This document shows, in pieces, positions 28,401-34,581 of a stretch of DNA of 64,000 bases; the first letter of the stretch is position 1; each line of letters begins with the position of its first letter. Under the pieces are notes generated by a model, which saw only the letters and a list, made by a program, of their open reading frames with translations, was not told the DNA's origin and ran no database searches. The translations under genes were made by a program, and so were the position numbers. Source of the stretch: Nocardia coubleae NBRC 108252 (GTDB lineage Bacteria; Actinomycetota; Actinomycetes; Mycobacteriales; Mycobacteriaceae); the NCBI RefSeq assembly GCF_001612805.1, contig NZ_BDBD01000024.1, forward strand, positions 1 to 64,000, written 5' to 3'.

Positions 28401-28732
28401 GGCTCCTCCGGCTCGTCGAGTTCGCTCTCGAGTACCCAGCCCATGGGGTCGAACCCACCGGGACGAACCATCAGCAACTGCGTGGCAACCGGCTCGACCA
28501 GCGCGGCGGCCTCACCCACCAGCGCCGTGAGCTCCGATTCCAGCGCGCTGTCGCGCCCGATCTCCTCGAGCTCACGCAACCACTGCGCGCCCTGTCCGCC
28601 AAAGGCCAGCGCGTACCCCGCGCCACCACGCAACTGCTCGAGCAGCGACACCCGGACACCCGTTGCCCGGCCACGACCTTCGGCTTTCGCGGTCGATCCC
28701 GTGCCCATCTCGGTGCTCTCGTTGATCGTCAA
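19403..28732 (-). CDS. fas: Type I fatty acid synthase
   Basis: A 3109-residue multifunctional enzyme that makes fatty acyl-CoAs for membrane lipids and mycolic acid synthesis. Domains in order: acetyl transferase (GHSQG, Ser near 160); enoyl reductase (LLAGMTPTTVDAKIVAAAAN near 435, FMN-binding TIM barrel with VCVGGGIGTPERA); MaoC-type dehydratase (GDHNPIHTSEAAAKL near 1255); malonyl/palmitoyl transferase (GHSVGE near 1463); ACP (GVSSRRNQLLVDLG near 1830); ketoreductase (ITGASKGSIAAAVTGKLLAG near 2140); ketosynthase (active Cys in AACATAAVSVEE near 2735, and SKHDTSTAANDPNE and SLTGHAKGGAAAFQ). TTG at 28732 is chosen: AGGAGAAGGAAG lies upstream and the product begins MTINE, close to mycobacterial Fas. 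Three inverted repeats lie upstream. Confidence 0.97.
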   Translation of the reverse strand: MTINESTEMGTGSTAKAEGRGRATGVRVSLLEQLRGGAGYALAFGGQGAQWLRELEEIGRDSALESELTALVGEAAALVEPVATQLLMVRPGGFDPMGWVLESELDEPEEPSSAPADAVLRSAAVSMPGVLLTQLAAIRALRLQGLDPAEHAPVAVIGHSQGLFAAEAVRAGGARDAELLAIAQLVGAAAGLIARRRGLMPVGERSPMVAVSNVDPEQLRAIVAEVSEGVDPAQAAVVSIRNGRRRVVLSGAPAQLDRVRARCAQLHEEQNREREAKIRGGAVFSPVFEDVTVDVAFHHPALAETVDVVAGWARQCELDVDLAASLAQQILVDPIDWVAIVDSAVEAGTQWILDLGPGDLLSRLTGGSLKGTGVGVVAAATRAGQRSLLTPGAAPEPSVPWSAFAPKPVRLPNGRIVVETAFTRLTGRSPILLAGMTPTTVDAKIVAAAANAGHWAELAGGGQVTEQIFADRMTELRQLLQPGRAVQFNSLFLDPYLWKLQLGGKRLVQKARAAGAPLDGVIVTAGIPELDEAVALIAELTEVGISHVAFKPGTVAQIRAVLRIADEVPDYPVIMHIEGGKAGGHHSWEDLDDLLLATYAELRARANVVVCVGGGIGTPERATDYLTGTWATNHGYPVMPLDGVLVGTAAMATLEATTAPEVKQLLVDTPGTPDWVGAGTASGGMASGRSQLGADIHEIDNAASRTGRLLDEVAGDADAVAARRDEIIAALDATAKPYFGDVATMTYQQWLERYVSLAVSSDVPISFDCGSDIGDAIRDATRSDWLDISWRDRFAEMMRRTEARLHPADRGEIETLFADDADFEHPVQALCALKKQYPAVAETVLHPADVPFFVSLCKTPGKPVNFVPVIDADVRRWWRSDSLWQAHDPRYSADQVCVIPGTVAVAGITRVDEPVGELLDRFEQDAAFSLVRSGVTPAPVDARRVAGVVAGPIDTVLAAPDVQWAGRTTVNPVHRLGAVSEWVVEQGSAVHTGAGATLTETTGPEAEFSYVELVVPLLGKDAVRIRITVPTSVYSGGAPVITEADAEAAMSALLGVAAGASLPEVKSGVAHLNLAWRPDLIADHAGVTGSGLPETLSTLGRTAPDVLVGACWPAVFAVLGASRTPAGGSVIEGMLDLVHLDHQIELLAEPPSETAILVVRADGGEVVDTDMGRVVEVAVSIGVILDQGLDATPLARLVERFAIRGRNGAGELTDPPRAAGSVSGAATDTPRRRRRDVSMAAPRAMHAFAAVSGDHNPIHTSEAAAKLAGLGSPIVHGMWLSAAAQHAVVAVDPESSVPARTLTAWTTRFLGMVRPGATVDVRVERIAVDAGAEIVEVSCRVEGDLVMTATGRTAAPKTVYAFPGQGIQRKGMGLDALTRSKAAKQVWERADAHTREALGFSILAVVRDNPTYLKARGVEHRHPDGVLHLTQFTQVAMATLGVAQVAELREAGAFVEGAMLAGHSVGEYNALAAVAGVLPLEAVLEVVFQRGSAMHELVPRDAQGRSDYRMAAIRPSQIGLPDDEVIDFVTGIGEATGEFLEVVNLNLRGSQYAIAGTVAGLEALETEIDRRRAEFGGKRAFILVPGIDVPFHSSVLRDGVPEFRHKLEQLLPTEVHPEVLVGRYIPNLVPRPFSLDREFLTEIAELVPSEPLQAVLADFDSWAERDAELCRVVLIELLAWQFASPVRWIETQDLLFTDTAHGGLGVERFVEIGLGATPTVANLASQTLKLPAFGGATVEVVNVERDAAVVYSTDTDPAPVEDDIEETPAAETPAAAAAPVAAAPVATGGPRPDDIAFTAADATRVLIALWTKLRLDQIGPVDTIEGLCDGVSSRRNQLLVDLGAELSLGAIDGAADADMGALAATVERLARTYKPFGTVLTDAIGDHLRKVFGPSGKRPAAIADRVKKVWELGDGWASHVTAEVSLGTRDGASVRGGDLGGLVGGALTDAASVDAAIDAAVQAVAARRGVAVSLPSAGGASGGTVDAAALGEFTEQITGRDGVLATAARVVLEQLGLSEQVSAPEATPDTLVDLVSAELGSDWPRLVAPAFDARKAVLIDDRWATAREDLAKMWLGNDAETAQLSIDGYYGAGEAVAAQANWWRQRAMHEARSVLAGVYAQIAQAALDTSEPGLWSDDVAVITGASKGSIAAAVTGKLLAGGATVVVTTSSLNDERLRFYRSLYRDNARHGAALWVVPANMASYQDLDALIEWVGSEQVDNAGGAKIKVKDAMTPTLLLPFAAPRVAGDLADAGARAEMEMRVLLWSVERLIGGLSALGADHDVDAKLHVVLPGSPNRGLFGGDGAYGESKAALDAVVAKWRAEKSWAARVTLVHALIGWVRGTGLMGHNDPMVEAVEAAGVHTWSTAEMADELLKWCTSRARQVTVTGPQQIDLTGGLARAKLDLPALAKQAQEAAAAAEEEAATAATIAALPAPPTMSSALPVPEWGEVTADLSEMVVIVGAGELGPYGSARTRFEMEVEDELSAAGVLELAWTTGLIRWENEPKPGWYDTESGDFVPEEEVAERYHDTVVERCGVRRYEDDGAMLDNAAPLLTSVFLDQDLSFTVASEAEARAFHTADPEHTVITPVADSGDWTVTRKAGTEIRVPRKAKLSRVVGGQIPTGWDPTIWGISADMAASIDRVALWNIVCTVDAFVSAGFSPDELMSWVHPSLVANTQGTGMGGMSSMRSLYVDNLLGEPRPNDILQEALPNVALAHVVQSYVGSYGAMVHPVAACATAAVSVEEGVDKIRLGKAEVVVAGGYDDLGIEGIVGFGDMSATADSAAMRAKGISDRYFSRANDRRRGGFVESQGGGTVLLARGDVAVEMGLPVLGVLAFAQSFADGVHTSIPAPGLGALGAGRGGSGSRLAAELRKLGVTPDDIAVISKHDTSTAANDPNESELHERLAGALGRSEGAPLFVVSQKSLTGHAKGGAAAFQLIGLCQVLENGVVPPNRSLDCVDEKMQAYPHLVWAREPLRFGEKFALKAGLVTSLGFGHVSGLLAVVHPQAFLAAIEPGARAEYQERAQARQLAGRQRFAEAMCGGAALYEKPADRRLGADGTPAKQVRQLEADMLLSPTARLDQGLYRANGIGCETGLLGSAPQTSEAS

Positions 28733-28826
28733 GTCGCTCGACTTCCTTCTCCTGGCGCTCCGCCCACCGACGGCACGCACACGTATCCGGCAGCCCCTCG
28801 GGCCTGTTAGAAGCCACGATCGCACA

Positions 28827-28988
28827 AAATCATGAGGAAAGCCTCACGTTTGCCGCCCCCACGGCAGCTACCACCCAGTATTTCCGCACGCCCGTACCAC
28901 TTTATTCTGAAACATGACCCCGCCTCATGTTTGAACGCGCAGGTGAGGCCCTACTGTCCGTTTGCAAAACATGAGTGCCCCTCATATT
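28827..28988. promoter_or_regulatory. fas promoter region with three related inverted repeats (candidate FasR sites)
   Basis: Three dyads share the half-site CATGAGG/CCTCATG: about 28827-28851 (AATCATGAGG ... CCTCACGTTT), 28910-28932 (AAACATGA-N7-TCATGTTT) and 28967-28988 (AAACATGAG ... CCTCATATT). In mycobacteria FasR is reported to bind inverted repeats in the fas promoter, so these are the obvious candidates. The rest of 28733-29104 is AT-richer non-coding DNA with no gene I can support. Confidence 0.7.
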
Positions 28989-29104
28989 GACCTTTATCGA
29001 ATCGTTATAACCCCAGGTCGTGTTACCCACCAGTACGCCACGCCGCCCCAACGCTTGGGAGAGCCCGATTCGCCCGGTAGAGTTTGGACGGTCGTACACA
29101 TCCA

Positions 29105-29186
29105 GCGCGAGTGGCGAAATTGGCAGACGCGCCAGATTTAGGTTCTGGTGTCCACGGACGTAGGGGTTCAAGTCCCCTCTCGCGCA
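29105..29186 (+). tRNA. tRNA-Leu(TAG)
   Basis: An 82-nt class II tRNA. The acceptor stem GCGCGAG pairs with CTCGCGC, discriminator A. The anticodon stem-loop is CCAGA TTTAGGT TCTGG, anticodon TAG. A long variable arm (TGTCCACGGACGT) and T-arm GGGGTTCAAGTCCCC are present. CCA is not encoded. Confidence 0.96.
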
Positions 29187-29240
29187 CACATTCCTGGCCT
29201 TCGGGTCAGATCGCGGCTGAGCGGACTGCTTCGCGGGTGT

Positions 29241-30260
29241 CTAGAACCCGGCGCGTGCGAGAAACGTCTCGGCGTCCTGCACGGTGACCAAGTGGCTCAC
29301 CTTCAGCCACAGGCCGGTGCGGCGGTCGAGGTACTCCATGTCGTTTCCGAGACCGGGCGGGTCAGAGGGGTTCTGGTACTGGTTGAACACCGCGAAAGCG
29401 GTGCTGTCGTCGCGGAACGCGATGCCCTGGTAGCGCATCGTCTCGTAGTAGGAAGTGGGGTTCACGTTCGCGACCTGGAAGATGCCCGCCAACCCATCGT
29501 GGGCGGCCAAACCTGCGACCAGTGGGCTGTTCTTCGCCAAATCGCAGGTACCCGCGCGGAGAACGTGGCGTTGTACGACCGGGCTCGGTTCGCAGTGTAC
29601 GATCCCCGCTCGCAGGGTCGCGGGCATCCCAGCCATCAATGCCTCGATATGCCGAGAGTAAGCCGCCGAGGAAGACGCGGCCGCCGCCTGCGACGGGGAC
29701 GGCTCGGACGAATCAGGCCGGTCGGCGAGGACCACGACCACGCCAACGACTACCGCGGCGGCTACACACAGCCACGCGGCGACACCGGTGATCACCACCG
29801 TCCGCGTTGCGTGAACCGCCCGTGCCCGCGTGGGTGCGGCAGCCTCGGTGCGTTGCGAGGGGACCTCGGGCGACGGCGTCACCGATCCGACTGGCGCGAA
29901 AGATGTTCGGCGGGGACCAGAGCGCCGGAACCTGATTTCGACGAGCGCCCCCGTGAGCAGACTCGCCCCGATTACCGTCAGCCCGATGGTGAGCGTGGTA
30001 CCGGCACTGTCCTTGTTCGCATGCTGCCGCTCGATCTTCTCCTGATAGGTATAGGAGTCGACCGTGGAACCACGGCGAGTGATCTCGCACCGATCACCGA
30101 CGGACATGATCTTCCCCTCACAGGTCGGAACCGCATCGGGATCCGAGGTCATTCCCCCGAGCCCGACCAAGGTCGCCGCACCCCCGACCAAGAACGCGAT
30201 CGCCGCCATACCGAGCAACAACTTCACCGCACCAGAACGCGATCGCCCCACCCGTGTCAT
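29241..30260 (-). CDS. Membrane protein of unknown function with extracytoplasmic domain
   Basis: A 339-residue protein. Hydrophobic segments are at about residues 10-32 (KLLLGMAAIAFLVGGAAT), 83-105 (TLTIGLTVIGASLLTGALV) and 150-172 (VVITGVAAWLCVAAAVVVG). Between the first two is a short loop with two Cys (PTCEGKIMSVGDRCEIT), a pattern common in small actinobacterial membrane proteins. The last 150 residues lie outside the third segment and contain two further Cys (IVHCEPSP, AGTCDLA), probably disulphide-linked. They resemble the extracytoplasmic sensor domains of some nocardial proteins (AYSRHIEALMAGMPATLRAG). ATG at 30260 is chosen because the membrane segment begins there. No close family is recognised. 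Codon use is somewhat less GC-biased than in the core genes. Confidence 0.7.
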   Translation of the reverse strand: MTRVGRSRSGAVKLLLGMAAIAFLVGGAATLVGLGGMTSDPDAVPTCEGKIMSVGDRCEITRRGSTVDSYTYQEKIERQHANKDSAGTTLTIGLTVIGASLLTGALVEIRFRRSGPRRTSFAPVGSVTPSPEVPSQRTEAAAPTRARAVHATRTVVITGVAAWLCVAAAVVVGVVVVLADRPDSSEPSPSQAAAASSSAAYSRHIEALMAGMPATLRAGIVHCEPSPVVQRHVLRAGTCDLAKNSPLVAGLAAHDGLAGIFQVANVNPTSYYETMRYQGIAFRDDSTAFAVFNQYQNPSDPPGLGNDMEYLDRRTGLWLKVSHLVTVQDAETFLARAGF

Positions 30261-30477
30261 GCAATGGACCCTAAGCGCTTTGGGGAACAGCTCGCACTCT
30301 CGGAGCCTCACCGTCTCGGCATGCCCCTTGCGCGGCCTTCGAAAGAGCCTTCGGCTCCACTTCGATTCCCTCGGCCAGCAGGTAGGATCTCGGCTCTGCC
30401 CCACTCCGCGGCCCAGCCGGAAAGAGTGCCTCCCGGCGCAGTGGCGCTCGCAAGGTCGACACATCAGTATCCCCGTA

Positions 30478-30522
30478 GCAAAACCCCGGTGCCACTGCAC
30501 TTTTCATCACAGCGGCACCGGG
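30478..30522 (-). terminator. Intrinsic terminator after the secreted protein gene
   Basis: On the minus strand CCCGGTGCCGCTG pairs with CAGTGGCACCGGG (13 bp, one mismatch or wobble; 30510-30522 with 30485-30497), followed by GTTTTG. It lies about 40 nt beyond the stop of the gene at 30561-31136. The rest of 30261-30560 holds no supported gene. Confidence 0.75.
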
Positions 30523-30560
30523 ACTCCCGAATCAGGGCAGTTGCGTGCCGACTTACCTTC

Positions 30561-31136
30561 TCAGGGCAGAACCTGCGGAACGACCTCCGGATTCACATGG
30601 CCCACAACGCCACCGATGATGGCACCGACGGCCGCGTGGGGAAGCACACCGAGGAGGAGGCAGATCGGGTAACCCACGCCCAATATGATCGCGGACGGGA
30701 TGCAGTTGACCAGAGTGGCCAGCGCACCGAGACCGGCACCAGCGAGGGCACCGTTGACCACCGGGTCGGAGTTCTCGGCTTTCGGATTGGTCGCGACCTC
30801 ATGCAATTGGGTATCGATCACGTCCGAAACCACGGGAGCGGTTGCCTCCGAAATCGCGGGAGCGGCCACTTCCGAGACCACGTTTTCGTCCGAAAGCTGG
30901 GCGGCCTGCGGAATCGAAGGCTCGGCCTCCTGGGAAATCACTGCGCCCGCCGGGACGGCGGATCCGAACGAGAACGCGGCGACGGCCGTCGCAAAGTTGT
31001 TCTCCTGGACAGCCAGCACGGTGGCCGGCTGGTCGGCGGTGACGTCCGCCGACGCAACGCCACTGCCGGCGAATGCGACCGCCATAGCCACAGGCAGTGC
31101 ACCGAGGAGAATGTTGCGGGTTGAGCGCATGAACAT
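30561..31136 (-). CDS. Secreted Ala/Val-rich protein with hydrophobic C-terminal region
   Basis: A 191-residue exported protein. A signal peptide (MRSTRNILLGALPVAMAVAF, cleavage after ASA near residue 30) is followed by an acidic Ala/Val/Glu-rich middle (SEVAAPAISEATAPVVSDV). The C-terminal 65 residues are hydrophobic and Gly-rich (NGALAGAGLGALATLVNCIP, VGYPICLLLGVLPHAAVGAI) with two Cys. Nocardia and Rhodococcus encode several small exported proteins with this glycine-rich hydrophobic tail; their role is unknown, and insertion into the outer mycolate membrane is one possibility. ATG at 31136 has AGGGAG 6 nt upstream; the next ATG at 31130 is close behind. Confidence 0.78.
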   Translation of the reverse strand: MFMRSTRNILLGALPVAMAVAFAGSGVASADVTADQPATVLAVQENNFATAVAAFSFGSAVPAGAVISQEAEPSIPQAAQLSDENVVSEVAAPAISEATAPVVSDVIDTQLHEVATNPKAENSDPVVNGALAGAGLGALATLVNCIPSAIILGVGYPICLLLGVLPHAAVGAIIGGVVGHVNPEVVPQVLP

Positions 31137-31522
31137 TGACTACTCCCTCTCGACCTTTTGCCCCCCAAAGCCGGACCAATCGAATGTCGACCGGGCTATT
31201 AGTAATAGCCGAAAGATATTAAATCAATCTTTGTGATCAATTTCACATTTACGTCGCTTGACCAATCCATTCTGTCGTTCGGATTCGCGATCGATATGCG
31301 AATCACCTTTCGCACACAGACTTGAGACACGCACGCTGCGTTCGGAATTCAGCATGAGTGCCCGGCTCACGGTCGGCCGCGTGGTGGCCTCGACGGAATG
31401 AACGAGCCCATGGAGATGGCCGTCCGAAAGTCATCGATGATTCTCGCCGGCCAAGAAGGTTCGAACCGAGTTTCGCGCCGAGTAAAAGCGCTGTCCGCCA
31501 GCTGGGTGAAGAACGAGATAGG
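31137..31522. other. Intergenic region, no gene; AT-rich promoter with palindrome
   Basis: No convincing gene is seen in about 385 nt. The left part is unusually AT-rich for this genome and should hold the promoter of the secreted protein gene. It includes the dyad GGCTATTA-G-TAATAGCC at 31194-31210, a candidate operator or small hairpin. The right part is ordinary in composition. Confidence 0.55.
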
Positions 31523-32032
31523 TCAGCGCAGCAGTGCACGCAAATAACGGCGGCGATAGTGGCGCTGGGTGACGAGCAGGATCGGAAAGATCGTCCGCCA
31601 GAATCCGGTCGGCGCGGGTCGGGTGAGCGACCTCAGTGTGAATTCCACGGTCCCGTCAGGTCGTCGATGCACCACGAACGCCTCCTCACCACACACCGGA
31701 TGCCCCGGCAGGGTGCCATAAGCGAACCCACACCTGTCCTCGGTATCGACCACCGCCACCACCCGCACGGGTTCATGGACCGACAGCGGCCCCCATCCCA
31801 CGCTCACCCGATACTCCGCGCCGACAGCGACGGTCCCATCCGGGACGACCCGAAACCCACTGCGCCGCTTCACACCCCAGCACAACACCGCCTGCCTCGC
31901 CGCTTCCCACACCTGCTCACCGTCCCCGATCACCACGGAGGTCTCGAATCGCCGGAACCCGTCGAGACCTTCGGCCCAGACGCGCTCGGCGGGGCAGGTC
32001 GCGCCTGCGGGTGCGTAGGTCAGATCGTGCAT
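31523..32032 (-). CDS. DUF1990 family protein
   Basis: A 169-residue cytoplasmic protein of the DUF1990 family, which belongs to the START/Bet v 1-like ligand-binding group by general annotation. Visible blocks are MHDLTYAPAGATCP at the start, GDGEQVWEAARQAVLCWGVKRRSGF, and GFAYGTLPGHPVCGEEAFVVH, followed by RRPDGTVEFTLRSLTRPAP; these are the usual conserved segments. ATG at 32032 matches family starts. A longer frame exists upstream but would collide with the divergent AraC gene. Function is not established. Confidence 0.85.
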   Translation of the reverse strand: MHDLTYAPAGATCPAERVWAEGLDGFRRFETSVVIGDGEQVWEAARQAVLCWGVKRRSGFRVVPDGTVAVGAEYRVSVGWGPLSVHEPVRVVAVVDTEDRCGFAYGTLPGHPVCGEEAFVVHRRPDGTVEFTLRSLTRPAPTGFWRTIFPILLVTQRHYRRRYLRALLR

Positions 32033-32119
32033 GCCCAAGACGGTACTTTTCCCGACAACGGCGGCGGTCAGCTCCGGGGACAGGGACCAGATCGTCGCAC
32101 GGCCGTTTAGCATCGACGT

Positions 32120-32824
32120 GTGGGTTTGGTGTTCGAGGGGCGCGGGTCCGATTCGCCGTGGATTTCCACGGTGTGGACGTGCCGCAGCGAGCACGTGGCG
32201 GAGATGACCTCCGTGGCGACCGAGACGTGGGGCTTGGTGTTCTGGGACCAGGACGGTGTGCGCGGAGCCGCGGTGACGGGGCCGGAGAGCCGGGCGGGGA
32301 CGGCGCCGGTACCCGAGGGCGCCAGTTTCGTCGGTGTCCAGTTCGCTGTCGGCACCTCGTTGCGTACCGTCGCGACATCGTCGCTGGTAGACGGCGGAAT
32401 CATGCTGCCGGACGTCACCGGACGCGGCTTCTGGCTCGACGGAACGCGCTGGGAGACACCGCATCCGGACGACGCCGAGGCGCTCGTCGAACGGCTGATC
32501 GCGGCGGGGGTGGTCGGTCGCGACCCGCTGGTCGTCGAGGCACTGCGTGGTGCACGGCCTGCGGTCGGTGAGCGGACACTCGAACGCCGGTTCCGCACCT
32601 CGACCGGCCTCACGCAGGGGGCGGTCCGCCAGATCGAACGCGTCCGCACCGCGGCGCTGCTGCTGAGTGCGGGTGAGACCGCGGCCGATGTCGTGGCCAA
32701 GCTCGACTACTACGACGAACCCCACCTCGCCCGCGCGCTGCGACGCTATGTCGGGCGCACAGCGCGGCAATTACGCGAAGGTGCGGGCGGGGCGATCGCG
32801 CTCGGTCAGCGCACCACGTCATAG
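32120..32824 (+). CDS. AraC-type transcriptional regulator
   Basis: A 234-residue protein. Residues 1-110 form an N-terminal sensing region similar to cupin-like AraC arms. Residues 150-225 are the AraC DNA-binding domain (GERTLERRFRTSTGLTQGAV, AALLLSAGETAADVVAKLDY, DEPHLARALRRYVGRTARQL). The effector is unknown. GTG at 32120 starts it. It is divergent from DUF1990 and convergent with the DHFR-like gene; the two coding regions overlap by 19 nt at their 3' ends. Regulation of the neighbours is plausible but not shown. Confidence 0.85.
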   Translation: MGLVFEGRGSDSPWISTVWTCRSEHVAEMTSVATETWGLVFWDQDGVRGAAVTGPESRAGTAPVPEGASFVGVQFAVGTSLRTVATSSLVDGGIMLPDVTGRGFWLDGTRWETPHPDDAEALVERLIAAGVVGRDPLVVEALRGARPAVGERTLERRFRTSTGLTQGAVRQIERVRTAALLLSAGETAADVVAKLDYYDEPHLARALRRYVGRTARQLREGAGGAIALGQRTTS

Positions 32825-33381
32825 ACGAGTTTCGCCACACCGTTGCGGTAGGTGTCCGAATCACGCAGCCGCAGCTGCTGCTTCGGCCGGTCCGAGTGAC
32901 TGAAGAGGTTCTTGCCCGCGCCGAGCAGGACGGGGAAGACCAACAGGTTGTAGCGGTCGATCAGGTCGGCGTCGCCGAGACTCCGTGCCAGTTCGGCGCT
33001 GCCGTGGACGAAGACGGCCCCGCCGTCGGACTGCTTCAGCTTCTCCACGTCCGCGAGGGTTCGCAGGATCGTGATGTCACCCCAGCCGTCGATCAGGTCG
33101 TCCTCGGACAGTGTCGAGGACACCACATACTTGGGCAGATCCTTGTACGCGGCGTGGTCTTCGGAATCCCGCCAGATCGGCGCGAACGCCTCATAACTGC
33201 GACGCCCGAACATCAGCGCCGAGGTTTCCGCGAGCTCCTCCCCCTTGAGCGAATACGCCTCCGGCACGAACTCCGTCTGCATCACCCAACCACCACTGCG
33301 ATGCCCCTCGACGGTGCCACCGGGCGAATCGACCACCCCGTCGAGCGACATGAATCCCGTGTAAACCAGCTCGCGTGCCAT
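32806..33381 (-). CDS. Dihydrofolate reductase family (RibD C-terminal-like) protein
   Basis: A 191-residue reductase-like protein. The N-terminal LVYTGFMSLDGVVDSPGG is the signature of RibD_C/DHFR-like proteins. SALMFGRRSYEAFAPIW and YVVSSTL follow, and the C-terminal NADPH-binding part has GGAVFVHGSAELARSL and YNLLVFPVLLGAGKNLF. Members often carry annotations such as YwjB/YyaP; their substrate is unknown. ATG at 33381 has AGGAGGAATCGC upstream. The 3' end overlaps that of the convergent AraC gene. Confidence 0.88.
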   Translation of the reverse strand: MARELVYTGFMSLDGVVDSPGGTVEGHRSGGWVMQTEFVPEAYSLKGEELAETSALMFGRRSYEAFAPIWRDSEDHAAYKDLPKYVVSSTLSEDDLIDGWGDITILRTLADVEKLKQSDGGAVFVHGSAELARSLGDADLIDRYNLLVFPVLLGAGKNLFSHSDRPKQQLRLRDSDTYRNGVAKLVYDVVR

Positions 33382-33551
33382 GCGATTCCTCCTGAAGATC
33401 TTGCGTCGGACTGCACTCACCCTAGGTCGAGGCACCAACACCCGTCTTGGACGAAACCGACACCATCACCGCGCGGGCCAGGTCGACGCGGTGTCCGCCG
33501 GGCAAGGCGAATCCGGCCGGAAGCACCCTCCCGGCCGGCTCACCCAGCCGA

Positions 33552-34175
33552 TCAAACCAATTCGGGTACGCGCAGATGCGCGAAGCCAAGCCGGAACTCC
33601 GCTACATCGAGGACCTCGGCACTCAGACTGCGCGAGGCCGCATCCCTCATCCGGTCCGTGTGTTCGCGGCTGCTGTCCAACTCCTCGACACTCGACCACA
33701 CGGTGGAGCCGACCGCACGCCCGGTTTCCCGGTCGACGAACAAGCTGGCGCTGCGGAACCCTTCGAGTTCCTCGAACGCGGGCAGCAGTCTGGTCTTGAA
33801 GGTGTCGATCAGCAGGTCCATCCCGGCCGGATCCATCTGCAACCAGGTGCATCGGGTGCATGCGCGCGGGCCTGCCAGATGTTCGCGGTGCATGACGGCA
33901 ACATCCCATTCGTCGATCTTCTCGAGCCGCCCACTCATCGCCTGGGCCAGACCGTCACGCAACGGCTGGGCACGCGACTGGCTCGACCGCAGCGCATCCT
34001 CCGAATCCCACGCGGTCGTGGCGATGCAACGCCCCGTCGCCCTGTTCACCATCAGCGACAGGCCGACCCATCCGTCGAACTCGGGCAACTGCGGCATCAC
34101 CTTGTTACGCAGGTATGCGATCCCGCTGTCGATCGACGACGGCTGAGCCGCGATAGTGCTCGAACGTGCGTACAC
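33552..34175 (-). CDS. Duplicated antibiotic-biosynthesis-monooxygenase-like (dimeric alpha/beta barrel) protein
   Basis: A 207-residue protein built of two similar halves. Each has the ABM-like pattern of a helix, then a GF/GW turn, a strand with V(N/D)RxTGR, and then WxSxE: FDGWVGLSLMVNRATGRCIA and WDSEDALRSS in the first half, and LEGFRSASLFVDRETGRAVG and WSSVEELDSS in the second. Such tandem ferredoxin-like domains occur in uncharacterised actinobacterial proteins. A linker with two Cys (ACTRCTW) joins the halves. GTG at 34175 has AGGAGG 7 nt upstream, which decides the start. Enzymatic activity is not established. Confidence 0.78.
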   Translation of the reverse strand: MYARSSTIAAQPSSIDSGIAYLRNKVMPQLPEFDGWVGLSLMVNRATGRCIATTAWDSEDALRSSQSRAQPLRDGLAQAMSGRLEKIDEWDVAVMHREHLAGPRACTRCTWLQMDPAGMDLLIDTFKTRLLPAFEELEGFRSASLFVDRETGRAVGSTVWSSVEELDSSREHTDRMRDAASRSLSAEVLDVAEFRLGFAHLRVPELV

Positions 34176-34581
34176 AGGCAACCTCCTGCTTCTCCGAAGA
34201 GTGGCGCCCCCGGTGGACACCACCGGACATACCCACTGTCCTCCGCGACGGCCGTCCGCACAATGCCGCCCCCCAGCACCCCGCCCGACCTCGAAATTTC
34301 GGCGAAATAGTCGGGCAACAAGTATTGACAGCAGGTGAAATCGGGGCAGACTGGAGACATACCGGAGCACCGGAAAATGGCTACGCTACCGACAGAGACG
34401 TCCGTCGACAGCGGTGAGTTGTTTTTCAGGATCCGGCTAAGCCCCCGGCAAGCCAGTCGAATTCCGGAGCTGTCAGCGACGACTGACAACCCACGGTTCG
34501 ATGGAGACTACCGGGGACTGTTCTGTCTGGGGGCATCTCTCTGGTCAGTACCCCGGATCGCTCGCTCCGCCGCCCTCCACA
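34176..34581. other. Intergenic region, no gene supported
   Basis: About 400 nt without a convincing coding sequence. It contains the upstream region of the ABM-like gene and the downstream region of the 34582-36042 gene. Base composition drops compared with the core genes. No repeat or hairpin stands out. Confidence 0.5.

Noticed and set aside
20537..28810. A 2757-codon open frame on the plus strand opposite fas
   Set aside because: It is the GC-skewed antisense shadow of the fas gene; its translation is low-complexity His/Gly/Arg/Asp-rich without any domain, while the minus strand encodes a complete Fas.
30271..30510. Minus-strand open frame of 79 codons between two secreted or membrane protein genes
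   Set aside because: It runs through the terminator hairpin at 30478-30522 and shows no domain or ribosome-binding site.
34097..34489. Minus-strand open frame of 130 codons in the gap upstream of the ABM-like gene
   Set aside because: Codon use and translation (many Cys, Ser and Arg without pattern) look random, and the strong AGGAGG start at 34175 lies inside it.
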